A DNA stretch of 64,000 bases from Burkholderiales bacterium Ga0077543 (GTDB lineage: Bacteria; Pseudomonadota; Gammaproteobacteria; Burkholderiales; Burkholderiaceae_C), in assembly GCA_001464055.1 (NCBI GenBank), contig LNET01000055.1:101651-165650 (forward strand). The letters are read 5' to 3'. The translations under genes and the position numbers were made by a program. Of the stretch, positions 1 to 8,073 are shown piece after piece. The notes beneath the pieces are model-generated. The model was not told the DNA's origin. It ran no database searches and saw nothing but the letters and a program-made list of their open reading frames with translations. How positions within the stretch are numbered: the stretch's first letter is position 1; every line of letters begins with the position of its first letter.

Positions 1-208
1 TGGGCGAAGGCAGGAACAGCGGCTTGATGTAGCCCGCATAAGTGACGAAGGCCCAGAACGAGATCAGCAGCACGATCACGACTGCGCTGATCCAGAAGCT
101 CTCGCCTTGTCCTGGCACGCCATAGATCTCCCCAGGCTTGGCAGGCTTGGCTTTCATCAAGCCACCCAGCAGGCCGTTGCCGCCTGTGGAGCGGTTCTCA
201 CTCATCAT
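1..208 (-). CDS. tauC: Taurine-type ABC transporter permease, N-terminal part
   Basis: This is the first ~69 residues of an inner-membrane permease; the rest lies beyond the window edge. The frame reads a polar N-terminus ([10 protein letters not shown]) and then one hydrophobic segment at about residues 38-58 ([15 protein letters not shown]), as in TauC/SsuC permeases. Its ATG-ATG start overlaps the tauB stop in ATGATGAGTGA, so translation is probably coupled. The role, passing taurine or another alkanesulfonate across the inner membrane, is inferred from the neighbouring tauB and tauA rather than from this fragment. Either of the two tandem ATG codons could be the start. Confidence 0.8.
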   Translation of the reverse strand, partial: MMSENRSTGGNGLLGGLMKAKPAKPGEIYGVPGQGESFWISAVVIVLLISFWAFVTYAGYIKPLFLPSP

Positions 209-992
209 GGCCTCCTGCTTCGTCGGTGAAGATGATCCGCAGGACGGCTTCCCGCAGCGCGATGAACTCTGCCGAAGCCTTGATCTCTCGCGCATTGCCA
301 GTCTCGAAATAGCGCTTGCTGAAAGGCAGATCGAAGGTATGCGAGATGCGCCCAGGCCGGGGCGACATGACGATCAGCCGGGTCCCCATGAACAGCGCCT
401 CTTCCACGCTGTGGGTGATGAAGAACACCATCTTTCCGGTGTCCCGCCACACCTTCAGGATCAGCTCCTGCGCCCGCTCCCGGGTCAGCGCGTCCAGCGC
501 ACCCAGGGGCTCGTCCATCAACAGGATGTCGGGGTCGCTGGTGAGTGCGCGTGCAATGCCCACGCGCTGCTGCATGCCGCCTGACAACTCGTAGGTGGCC
601 GATTGCTCAAACTGCTCCAGCCCCAGAAGCTTGATGAACTCTCGCGCGATGGTTTCGCGCTTGGCCTTGTCGTGCCCCTGGATCTTCAGACCGAAGGCCA
701 CGTTGTCCAGCACGTTCAGCCAGGGCAGCAGGGCGTGCTTCTGGAACACGACCGAACGGTCCGAACCCGGACCCGTGACCGCCCTTCCCTTGAGGGCGAT
801 CTCGCCCTCGCTGGGTGCCATGAAACCGGCAATCAGGTTGAGCAAGGTTGATTTGCCGCAGCCCGATGCGCCAAGCGCCACCACGAAGTCCTTTTCATGG
901 ACCTCAAGATCGATGTTCTTGAGCGCATGCACCGGAGGCTTGCCGGCGACCGGATAAAACACCGACACATTTCGGATTGCAAGAGCAGTCAT
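198..992 (-). CDS. tauB: Taurine/sulfonate ABC transporter ATP-binding protein
   Basis: This 264-residue cytoplasmic ATPase would drive import of taurine or a related alkanesulfonate. Every ABC motif is visible: Walker [10 protein letters not shown] (41-49), Q-loop near FQKHALLPW (83-91), signature LSGGMQQR (136-143), Walker B ILLMDEP (156-162) and switch histidine H194 in FFITHS. The length matches TauB/SsuB. It lies between tauA (75 bp upstream) and tauC (overlapping), which is the usual tauABC order. No tauD dioxygenase is seen in the window, so the sulfonate-cleaving step must be elsewhere. Nitrate or aliphatic sulfonate are possible alternative substrates, but the TauA-like receptor favours taurine. 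Confidence 0.92.
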   Translation of the reverse strand: MTALAIRNVSVFYPVAGKPPVHALKNIDLEVHEKDFVVALGASGCGKSTLLNLIAGFMAPSEGEIALKGRAVTGPGSDRSVVFQKHALLPWLNVLDNVAFGLKIQGHDKAKRETIAREFIKLLGLEQFEQSATYELSGGMQQRVGIARALTSDPDILLMDEPLGALDALTRERAQELILKVWRDTGKMVFFITHSVEEALFMGTRLIVMSPRPGRISHTFDLPFSKRYFETGNAREIKASAEFIALREAVLRIIFTDEAGGHDE

Positions 993-1066
993 GGGACGCC
1001 TGGAGGTGAACGACCGAAGCGCTGACCCGCACCGTGCAGGTCAGCACTCACGACGCAAACGTCGAC

Positions 1067-2077
1067 TTACTTTCCTGCAGCGGCCTTGGCAAACTCGGAA
1101 TTGACAAACTGGCTGTAGTCGTCCGCAGTCTTGTTGATTCGACCTGCGCTCTTGAGGAATTCCGCGGTGCCCTTGATGGTCTTGGCTGCGCCGCCGCCCA
1201 TCCAGTTGGCGGACATGGTCAGCTCCGCATCAGGGTAAATGGTGCCGTCCAACATGGGGACGACTGCAGCGGGTGATACACCCACGCTCGCAGCGACGGC
1301 CTTGACCTTCGGTGAGTCTGCGTTCCAGGCGGCCTTGTTCTTGTGGTAATCGGCATTGATCTCGAACATGGTGCGCAAGAACTTGACCAAGCCGTCGCGG
1401 TTTTCAGCGGCGAACTTGGTGTTGGCAACCCATGCGTTGAAGGTATGAAAACCCGCCGCTCTCGCCACTTCGCCCGCGGTGTACATCACCTTGCCGTTTT
1501 CACGCAACTTCGCTTGAACGGGAACCCATACAAAAGCGGCATCGATGGCGTTTTGTGCCCAAGCAGCTGCGATTTCGGGTGGAGACATGCCCAGCAAGGT
1601 GATGTCTCTTTCAGTCATGCCGTTCATCTTCAGTGCACCCATCAAAGAGTAGTGCGCTGTTGAGCCGATCGGCACTGCTATGCGCTTGCCTCTGAGGTCG
1701 GCGGGTTTTTCTATGCCGGATCCATTGCGCGTGACCAAGGCCTCGGAGCTGTCGATGACCTTGCCGGCAGAAACCATCTGATAGGGCAATCCAGAGCTCA
1801 AGCCAGCCGCCAGGGGAGAGGACCCAATTTCAGAAATCTGAATGCCGCCAGAGGCCATGGCCGCATTGACTTCTGCGCCGGAAGCGAACTGCCGCCACTC
1901 GATCTTCCAGCCGGTTGCTCTGTCGAGGGTTCCATCGGCGATGAGCGCCTTGTAGGGAAGAGGATCACCAAAGTGGCCGATCACAACCCTGGTTTGTGCA
2001 ACCGCCTGGGTGACCAGGCAAAGGGTGAAAGCCGTGCCGATGATCAATGACTTAACGAGTCGATTCATGGTGTTCAT
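1067..2077 (-). CDS. tauA: Taurine-type periplasmic substrate-binding protein
   Basis: This 336-residue receptor captures the substrate in the periplasm and delivers it to TauBC. A Sec signal peptide covers about residues 1-27 (LIIGTAFTLCLVTQAVAQ). The mature part carries blocks typical of TauA/SsuA proteins: SGAEVNAAMASGGIQI, GSSPLAAGLSSG, GKRIAVPIGSTAHYSLMGAL and PPEIAAAWAQNAIDAAFVW. It is the first gene of the reverse-strand operon, diverging from a MocR-type regulator whose likely operator lies about 100 bp upstream. Taurine is the best guess; binding of a related sulfonate cannot be excluded from sequence. Confidence 0.9.
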   Translation of the reverse strand: MNTMNRLVKSLIIGTAFTLCLVTQAVAQTRVVIGHFGDPLPYKALIADGTLDRATGWKIEWRQFASGAEVNAAMASGGIQISEIGSSPLAAGLSSGLPYQMVSAGKVIDSSEALVTRNGSGIEKPADLRGKRIAVPIGSTAHYSLMGALKMNGMTERDITLLGMSPPEIAAAWAQNAIDAAFVWVPVQAKLRENGKVMYTAGEVARAAGFHTFNAWVANTKFAAENRDGLVKFLRTMFEINADYHKNKAAWNADSPKVKAVAASVGVSPAAVVPMLDGTIYPDAELTMSANWMGGGAAKTIKGTAEFLKSAGRINKTADDYSQFVNSEFAKAAAGK

Positions 2078-2178
2078 CCAGATGGAGAAGTTGCAGAGGT
2101 TGGGGCCTGGAGAGGGGCGCGCTTGCCACGAAGCACGTGACCTCGGCGAATGCTAGGCACAAGAACTTTTGAAAAATA

Positions 2179-2207
2179 GTGCCAGATCCGTTTTACTCTG
2201 GTGCCAG
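2179..2207. promoter_or_regulatory. Candidate MocR-type operator (direct repeat)
   Basis: Two copies of GTGCCAG lie at 2179-2185 and 2201-2207, exactly 22 bp apart (two helical turns). CCAG at 2182-2185 and CTGG at 2198-2201 also form an inverted pair. Direct repeats on one helix face are the known binding pattern of MocR-family dimers such as GabR and TauR. The site sits in the divergent region between tauA and the regulator gene, where control of both would be expected. The assignment is inferred from position and pattern. Confidence 0.5.
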
Positions 2208-2345
2208 AATGAAAGTGCGGTCACCAGCGCACCACGTGCGGCTCCCATGCACCGAGACCTTGCGCGGCCAGCGGCGCCAACCACCGCAATGGGTGCATGG
2301 GTCCAGAAAGCGGTGCAAGGGACTGTGCGTCCAGAGGATCACGGC

Positions 2346-3923
2346 ATGCGACAAAAGCAGGAGATCACCGACATCTGGGCCAAGCTGTTTCCGCGGTTCT
2401 CGGGGAGCAGTGCAACCTTGCAGGGTCAGGTCAAGGAGATGATGGTTCACTCCATCCTCATGGGCCTGGTGCCCGCCGGTGCCAAGGTCCCCACCAGCAG
2501 AGCCCTGGCCAGCGCGCTCGGCTTGTCTCGAAACACCGTGTCATTGGCCCTGCAGGTACTGGTGGACAAAGGCTTCCTGATTGCTGCGCCGCGCAGTGGC
2601 CTGGTGGTCAACGGCGACATCCTGCTGGGCCAGGCCGTTCAGGCTTCAGCCCAGATCCCTGCGCCTGCAGGTCTGCAGTGGGATGCGCGGCTGCTGTCCC
2701 ACGCAAGGCATCAACGCAACATCGTCAAGCCCGCCAACTGGCAGGACTTTGCCTATCCGTTTGTCTACGGTCAGTTTGATCAAAGCCTGGTGCCCTTGCG
2801 CGACTGGCGCGCCTGCGCACATCAGGCCCTGCTTGTGCCAGCGGTCAGGAAATGGGCGCAGGATCACATCAACCGGGATTCCGAAGCCTTGCTGGACCAG
2901 ATACAGCACCGGCTTCTACCCGCGCGCGGCATCATCGCCAAGCGCGATGAGATCCTGGTCACGGCGGGCTCGCAGATGGCGTGCTACCTGTTGGCCAACG
3001 TCTTGCTGGACCGCAATACGGTGGTCGGGATCGAGGACCCCGGCTACCCGGATGCGCGCAACAACTTCCTGCTCCGCACGGACCACGTCAAGGCGCTGCC
3101 CATCGATGCGGATGGCCTGGTCGCGTCGCGCACGATGGGCCAATGCGCCTACGCATACGTCACGCCCAGCCACCAGTGCCCCACGACGGTCACCATGTCC
3201 ATGACGCGCAGGCACGAGATATTGGCGCTGGCCCGGAAGAATGACATGGTCCTGTTCGAGGACGACCATGAAAGTGAGCTCAACTTTTCGGGCAGGCCAC
3301 TGCCCGCGCTGAAGAGTCTGGACACCGACGGACGGGTCATCTACCTGGGCAGCCTGTCCAAAACCCTGGCCCATGGCTTGCGCATCGGCTACATCGTGGC
3401 GCACGCTGAGCTGATCCGCGAACTGCGTGCCCTCAGGCGCCTGATCATCCGGCACACACCCGCCAACAATGCGCACACGGCCAGCCTGTTCATCGCCCAA
3501 GGCCACCATGACGCGTTCATCCGCAAGCTGAACGTGACCTACCGGGAGCGGCGCGAGTTGCTGACGCGGGCTTTTGCCAAGCACTTGCCACAGTTCCACA
3601 TCATGCCGTCACAGGGTGGCTCGGGCGCCTGGATTCAGGGGCCTGCCGGACTGAATTCGCGGGCACTGGCCGAGAGCTGCGCGGCGCGCAGTGTGCTCAT
3701 CGAGCCCGGCGACATCTTCTTCAAGAAGGCATCTGCGGCCAATCAGGCCACCCTGCGCCTGGGCTACGCCGCCATACCCGGCAATCTGATCGATGCGGGC
3801 GTGCAGGAACTCGCTCGCGCGTACGCAAGCCTTCAGACCCACCCGCCGCGTCAGAGTGGCAGTCGGATCCAAAGAACGACTCCCGCTACAGCGATGAAGG
3901 ACGGAACCGGCTCGATGCCGTAA
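2346..3923 (+). CDS. tauR: MocR-family regulator (GntR helix-turn-helix fused to aminotransferase fold), TauR-like
   Basis: This protein has an N-terminal GntR winged helix (about residues 18-90; SRALASALGLSRNTVSLAL) and a C-terminal fold-type I aminotransferase domain. The likely PLP-lysine block is YLGSLSKTLAHGLRIGY and the PLP aspartate lies in EDPGYP. It presumably controls the divergent tau operon in response to PLP and taurine, as TauR does in Rhodobacter. The frame is open back to a TTG at 2169, but that would put the candidate operator inside the gene. ATG 2346, preceded by AGAGGA, gives 525 residues and a standard N-terminus, so it is preferred. The family is certain; the symbol rests on the neighbourhood. 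Confidence 0.82.
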   Translation: MRQKQEITDIWAKLFPRFSGSSATLQGQVKEMMVHSILMGLVPAGAKVPTSRALASALGLSRNTVSLALQVLVDKGFLIAAPRSGLVVNGDILLGQAVQASAQIPAPAGLQWDARLLSHARHQRNIVKPANWQDFAYPFVYGQFDQSLVPLRDWRACAHQALLVPAVRKWAQDHINRDSEALLDQIQHRLLPARGIIAKRDEILVTAGSQMACYLLANVLLDRNTVVGIEDPGYPDARNNFLLRTDHVKALPIDADGLVASRTMGQCAYAYVTPSHQCPTTVTMSMTRRHEILALARKNDMVLFEDDHESELNFSGRPLPALKSLDTDGRVIYLGSLSKTLAHGLRIGYIVAHAELIRELRALRRLIIRHTPANNAHTASLFIAQGHHDAFIRKLNVTYRERRELLTRAFAKHLPQFHIMPSQGGSGAWIQGPAGLNSRALAESCAARSVLIEPGDIFFKKASAANQATLRLGYAAIPGNLIDAGVQELARAYASLQTHPPRQSGSRIQRTTPATAMKDGTGSMP

Positions 3924-4280
3924 ACACGACGGCAGCACGGCCGCATTGGCCGAGCTGGCGCAGACGCGCGCCTGATCGTGGCCCGGCGCTCCGAGCCTAC
4001 TTGGACGTGGTGGCCAGGCCAGGCATTGCGCGCATGTCGGTGCCGGCCATGCCCCCGAACCCGAAGACCCGGCGACCTGCAGGCCGCCAGCTGGCCACAC
4101 CCCGTCGCCTTGCGCCAAAGACGTTGCTGGCCAGCAGCCCGGAACCGCCGGGCGAACGCGAGCAACCGGTGTCGAAGCCTGACCCAGAGCCGCCCGGCCG
4201 GCACTGAGCCCGAGCTGGGCGGGGAGATGGCGAAATTCCTTGCGAAAGGGCCTTGAGAACGCCGGATCATGCTCCAATTA
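3924..4280. other. Intergenic region without recognised gene
   Basis: This stretch separates the convergent end of the MocR gene from the next operon. Open frames exist on both strands but have no recognisable domain and arginine/proline/alanine-rich composition typical of GC-rich shadow frames. A weak TTGAGA at 4253-4258 could be the -35 box for the downstream gene. Confidence 0.4.
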
Positions 4281-4296
4281 GATTCCAATTGGAATC
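4281..4296. promoter_or_regulatory. Perfect 16-bp palindrome, probable autoregulatory operator
   Basis: GATTCCAATTGGAATC is a perfect palindrome ending 4 bp before the GTG start of a ribbon-helix-helix regulator. RHH regulators commonly repress themselves at such sites, so this is the probable operator. A bound dimer would cover the ribosome-binding region of the gene. Confidence 0.55.
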
Positions 4297-4299
4297 CAG

Positions 4300-4734
4300 G
4301 TGGATGTCATGGCAAGTTCAGACAAGTCAGTGGAAGCCCGGCAAAGAACCGGCGAAACGGAAAAGATGACGGTCAACGTCGGCGTGGTCGACCTGGGCCA
4401 TGTCGACCTTCTGGTGCAGGAAGGCTTCTACTCGAACCGTTCCGATCTGGTGCGCACGGCCCTTCGGAACCAGCTGGCCCTGCACGCCGACGCCTTGAAG
4501 CAGACCTTGGCTCGCCGAACGCTCATCGTGGGTCTGCAGCACTTCAGCCGGGCCGACCTGGAGGCGGTGGTCGCCGCCGGGCAGCGCCTGCAGGTTCAGG
4601 TGGTCGGCCTGGCCCGCATCGCCGACGACGTGACGCCCGAACTGGCGCGCGCCGCGATCGACTCCGTGACTGTCCTGGGCGCGTTCCAGGCCAGCCCCGC
4701 CGTGAGACGGGCCCTGGCGGACCGCATCGGCTGA
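4300..4734 (+). CDS. Ribbon-helix-helix (CopG-type) transcriptional regulator
   Basis: This 144-residue protein has an N-terminal beta strand and two helices (KMTVNVGVVDLGHVDLLVQEG, then FYSNRSDLVRTALRNQL), the CopG/Arc pattern. The C-terminal half (about 75-144) is helical and unassigned. The GTG at 4300 opens the frame; ATG 4309 is an equally possible start. It is directly downstream of a perfect palindrome and 33 bp upstream of the PHB-depolymerase-family esterase, so it probably represses itself and that esterase. No toxin gene follows, which argues against a toxin-antitoxin role. The DNA-binding fold is clear; the target is inferred. Confidence 0.75.
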   Translation: MDVMASSDKSVEARQRTGETEKMTVNVGVVDLGHVDLLVQEGFYSNRSDLVRTALRNQLALHADALKQTLARRTLIVGLQHFSRADLEAVVAAGQRLQVQVVGLARIADDVTPELARAAIDSVTVLGAFQASPAVRRALADRIG

Positions 4735-4767
4735 CTTGCCCCCCAACACGCCACGACGGGAACATCC

Positions 4768-5952
4768 ATGAAGCTGCCAACCAAGACACGGCTTGCCGCG
4801 TTCGACGCAAAGGCCATCAACGACACCATCCAGCGAGCCTTCGCCACGGCCGGTCTGGACTCTGCTTCCGGACCGCTGCGAGACGTGAGCGAGACCATCC
4901 GGCGGGCGCTGGAATCCGCCAGCCCCATGCGGACCCCAGCGCGTGGCAAAAGCGCCATCGTCGCCGACATGCCCATGCGCGAAGTACCCTCGCGGGGCAG
5001 CGCGTCGTCCAGCCGCAGCGGCAACAGCAGCACGGGTCGCTTCGAAAGCTGCGAGTTCAGGCACGAAGCCGGCATGCTGGGCTACAAGGTCTACATCCCC
5101 GTCGACAGCGCGCCCGCATCGCCCACGTCACGCCCCATGATCGTCATGCTGCATGGCTGCACCCAGTCGGCCGACGACTTCGCGGCCGGCACCCGGATGA
5201 ACCGGCTGGCAGACGAGCATGGCTTCCTGGTGGTCTACCCCGAGCAGGCGCAAAGCGCCAACCCCTCGCGCTGCTGGAACTGGTTCAAGCCGCAAGACCA
5301 GGAACGCGGCATGGGTGAACCGGCAGTGATTGCCGGCATCGTGCGGCAAGCCGCACAACAGCACGGGGCCGACCTGCGCCGCATCTTCGTTGCCGGCCTG
5401 TCGGCTGGTGCGGCCATGGCGGTGGTGCTGGGCCAGACCTACCCGGACCTGTTTGCCGGTGTCGGGGCGCATTCAGGCCTGCCCTATGGCAGCGCCCACG
5501 ACGTCTCGTCGGCGCTGGCTGCAATGAAGGGCGGCCGCAGCGGCATGCCCGGCCTGCGCAACCCGATGGGTGATGAGCCGACGCCACGCCGCAAGGCCGT
5601 CGAGGCGATGCCGCTGATCGTGTTCCACGGCGACCGCGACCACACGGTGCAGGCCAGCAACAGCGCGAAGATCGTGCAGCAGGCCGAAGACGCGCACATC
5701 GCGCAGGTGGGCGCTGCGGAACTGCAGGTCCAGACCCACAAGGGGGTGGCGCCAGGCGGACGGCGCTACAGCCGCACCGTGCATGTCGACAGCCACGGCC
5801 AGGCCTGGATCGAGAGCTGGACCCTGCACGGCGCCGGCCATGCCTGGTCGGGTGGCGACGCCAGTGGTTCATACACCGACAGCACCGGCCCGGATGCCTC
5901 GACGGAGATGCTGCGCTTCTTCCTGGCCCTGCCGCGCGCCGGCTCGGCCTGA
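4768..5952 (+). CDS. PHB depolymerase family esterase (LpqC-like)
   Basis: This is an alpha/beta hydrolase of 394 residues from the family that includes short-chain polyhydroxyalkanoate depolymerases and feruloyl/acetylxylan esterases. It shows the oxyanion segment VMLHGCTQSADDF (127-139), the nucleophile elbow GLSAG with Ser212, a probable catalytic Asp in FHGDRDHTV (289 or 291) and His358 in GAGHAWSGG. The first ~90 residues are polar, serine- and arginine-rich, with no signal peptide, so a cytosolic or granule-associated form is more likely than a secreted one. It follows the RHH regulator in what looks like a two-gene operon. Whether it acts on PHB or on another ester cannot be read from sequence. 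Confidence 0.85.
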   Translation: MKLPTKTRLAAFDAKAINDTIQRAFATAGLDSASGPLRDVSETIRRALESASPMRTPARGKSAIVADMPMREVPSRGSASSSRSGNSSTGRFESCEFRHEAGMLGYKVYIPVDSAPASPTSRPMIVMLHGCTQSADDFAAGTRMNRLADEHGFLVVYPEQAQSANPSRCWNWFKPQDQERGMGEPAVIAGIVRQAAQQHGADLRRIFVAGLSAGAAMAVVLGQTYPDLFAGVGAHSGLPYGSAHDVSSALAAMKGGRSGMPGLRNPMGDEPTPRRKAVEAMPLIVFHGDRDHTVQASNSAKIVQQAEDAHIAQVGAAELQVQTHKGVAPGGRRYSRTVHVDSHGQAWIESWTLHGAGHAWSGGDASGSYTDSTGPDASTEMLRFFLALPRAGSA

Positions 5953-6215
5953 GCGCGGTGAGCCCGTGGCGTCCGGCGGATGGCGCAGTTCGTCGGCATC
6001 GCACCCCGTAGCCCGACAAGGGGGAGGGTCTTCTCTCCGATGAGCCTGGCAGCGAGCTGCGGGATCGGGGTGCACGGGTGGATGCCCTCGAACCGAGTGA
6101 CGATGACCCTGCGGTCCCGAGCCCTCCGGGCGGCGGCTGGAACCTCGCCCTCAAGCCTGGCTGCAGGCTGCCGAAAACGCACGAGGTGCCGAGTCAGCGC
6201 CAACGGAGCGAACCG

Positions 6216-6716
6216 ATGTTGCCTGCCCCCATTCCCGTCGACGATGCCCAGCGCCTGAAGGCGCTGCACGAACTGCTGATCCTGGACACGCCGCCCGAAG
6301 AGCGCTTCGACCGCATCGTGGCCTTTGCCTCGCAGGAGTTCGACGTGCCCATCGCGCTGGTCAGCCTGGTGGACCAGAACCGCCAGTGGTTCAAGGCGCG
6401 CGTGGGCCTGCAGGCCTGCGAGACCTCGCGCGACATCTCCTTCTGCGGGCACGCGCTGACCGAACAGCGGCCCCTGGTCATTCCCGACGCGCTGGCCGAC
6501 CCACGCTTTGCCGACAACCCGCTGGTGCTGGGTGCGCCCTTCATCCGCTTCTACGCCGGCGCGCCCTTGCGCCTGCCCGGCGGCTCAGCCGTCGTGGGCA
6601 CGCTGTGCCTGATCGACACCCGCCCAAGGCAACTCGACCACACGGACCTGGCCATCCTGGGCTCGCTGCGCGACCTGGTCGTGCAGGAGCTGGTGGGCCA
6701 GCCGGTGCCCGCCTGA
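6216..6716 (+). CDS. GAF-domain signalling protein
   Basis: This is a single GAF domain of 166 residues (about 15-155), with the usual opening ALHELLILDTPPEERFDRIV and later the block SFCGHALTEQRPLVIPDALADPRF. Stand-alone GAF proteins of this kind bind a small ligand or sense redox state and usually work with cyclases or kinases. The ATG at 6216 is preceded by GGAGCG and gives the standard N-terminus; the frame is open further upstream but without homology. It is followed 18 bp later by a degenerate receiver protein and then, convergently, a diguanylate cyclase. The ligand is unknown. Confidence 0.8.
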   Translation: MLPAPIPVDDAQRLKALHELLILDTPPEERFDRIVAFASQEFDVPIALVSLVDQNRQWFKARVGLQACETSRDISFCGHALTEQRPLVIPDALADPRFADNPLVLGAPFIRFYAGAPLRLPGGSAVVGTLCLIDTRPRQLDHTDLAILGSLRDLVVQELVGQPVPA

Positions 6717-6734
6717 ACCCTGGAATCGTTGCCG

Positions 6735-7139
6735 ATGACGACCCCAACACACACCCTGCTGCTGGTGGAACAGCAGTCACTCGTTCGTTCGACCGTGGCC
6801 GCCGTCGCGCGCCAGCTGAACCTGGCCCGCATCGACGAAGCCACCAGCATCGACGCCGCCGAGCAACGGCTTGCGGCCAGGCGCTACGACGGCCTGCTGC
6901 TGTCGCTGGACGAGCCGGACCGTGCGCTGGCCTTGCTGGCACGCTTGCGCGCGGGTGAACTGAATGGCTACCCCGGGCTGCCCGTGGTCTTGATGACCCA
7001 CACCTGCAGCGCCGAACTGGCCACCCAGGTCAGGCAGCACGATGTTCGGCGGCTGTTGCTCAAGCCCTTCAAGCTGAAGGTGCTGCTGCAGTCCATCGAA
7101 ACCCTGAGCCAGCCGGTACGCGACAAAGAGCCAGCCTGA
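6735..7139 (+). CDS. Degenerate response-regulator receiver (pseudo-receiver) protein
   Basis: This 134-residue protein has the receiver fold pattern: the first strand ends in LLLVEQQ, the third strand is YDGLLLSLDEPD, the fourth strand VVLMT and the fifth LLLKPFK with the conserved lysine. In a normal receiver the first strand ends in an acidic pair and the third carries the phospho-aspartate. Here the acidic pair is reduced to E-Q-Q and serine lies at the phospho-acceptor position. It probably cannot be phosphorylated in the usual way and may act as a protein-interaction module. It shares a strand with the upstream GAF gene. A TTG at 6729 is an alternative start. Confidence 0.7.
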   Translation: MTTPTHTLLLVEQQSLVRSTVAAVARQLNLARIDEATSIDAAEQRLAARRYDGLLLSLDEPDRALALLARLRAGELNGYPGLPVVLMTHTCSAELATQVRQHDVRRLLLKPFKLKVLLQSIETLSQPVRDKEPA

Positions 7140-7152
7140 TCGCGCCCGGCGC

Positions 7153-8004
7153 TCAGGCCGCAACCCGGACCGCCGCGCCCGGCGTCGCCACGGATACGCA
7201 TTGGTTCCTGCCCCGGGCCTTGGCGGCGTACATGCCCTGGTCGGCGCGCCGCAGCAGGCTGGCGGCATCGTCCGGCGCGGGGCCGAGACAACTGACGCCC
7301 AGGCTGGCCGTGACGTTGGGCATGCCGGCGTTGCCGAAGCCGGGAATGCGCAGCTGCTCGATCGACAGGCGCAGCCGTTCGGCCGTGGCCTCGGCTTCGG
7401 CCAGGGTCGCGCCGGGCAGCATCGCGACGAATTCCTCGCCGCCATAACGGGCCGACATGTCGTACGGGCGAAGCCCGACGATGAGCACCGACGCCAGGCG
7501 CTCGAGCACGTCGTCGCCCGCGGCGTGGCCGCGCTGGTCGTTGATGGCCTTGAAGTGGTCGACATCGACCATCACCATCGACAGCGGCGTGCCCTCACGC
7601 TGAGCCCGGCTGACTTCGGTCTGCAGCCTGGCCATGAAGAAGCGCCGGTTGTACAGGTTGGTCAGGCCGTCGCGGATGGCCAGCTGGTGCAGGGACTGTC
7701 TGGCCGCTTCCACTTCCATCAGCAGACCCATGGCGGCATGGCTGACCAGGGGCGCCACCAGCAGCGGCACGGTGACGGCGATGATGATGTCGCTGAACAG
7801 TTTGTCGACGTTGCCTACGGCGAAGCCGACGCCCACCGTGACGCACACCGACACCACGATGGACAAGGCCGTGATGCCCAGCACGGCGCGACGCTGCCCC
7901 AGCCGCAGAAGAATGCCGCGCCAGCCAGCCAGTGCTTCGTTCGCCAGTGGGTCCAAGGGGTCTCCGTGTCGGGACATCGACATCACATCGAAGATGAACT
8001 TCAC
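7153..8004 (-). CDS. Membrane-anchored diguanylate cyclase
   Basis: This 283-residue enzyme makes cyclic-di-GMP from two GTP. Two hydrophobic segments near residues 40-90 (ALSIVVSVCVTVGVGFAVG and IIIAVTVPLLVAPLVS) anchor it, and a GGDEF domain fills residues 115-275. The active-site motif is GGEEF, and an inhibitory I-site RxxD (RPYD) lies exactly five residues before it, so product feedback is expected. No periplasmic sensor domain is present, so input may come from partners. The start is GTG at 8004; the ATGs a few codons inside (MSMSRHG) are alternatives. It converges on the GAF and pseudo-receiver genes. Confidence 0.88.
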   Translation of the reverse strand: MKFIFDVMSMSRHGDPLDPLANEALAGWRGILLRLGQRRAVLGITALSIVVSVCVTVGVGFAVGNVDKLFSDIIIAVTVPLLVAPLVSHAAMGLLMEVEAARQSLHQLAIRDGLTNLYNRRFFMARLQTEVSRAQREGTPLSMVMVDVDHFKAINDQRGHAAGDDVLERLASVLIVGLRPYDMSARYGGEEFVAMLPGATLAEAEATAERLRLSIEQLRIPGFGNAGMPNVTASLGVSCLGPAPDDAASLLRRADQGMYAAKARGRNQCVSVATPGAAVRVAA

Positions 8005-8073
8005 ATCCTCCTGCAGGTTTCTCGGCCAGTGACGCCAAAGCTTGAGTCCCAGCCCGTGCAGGGCTGACGAAAG

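Noticed and set aside
3609..4277. 222-codon reverse frame overlapping the end of the MocR gene
   Set aside because: No family features and opposite a well-supported gene; treated as chance.
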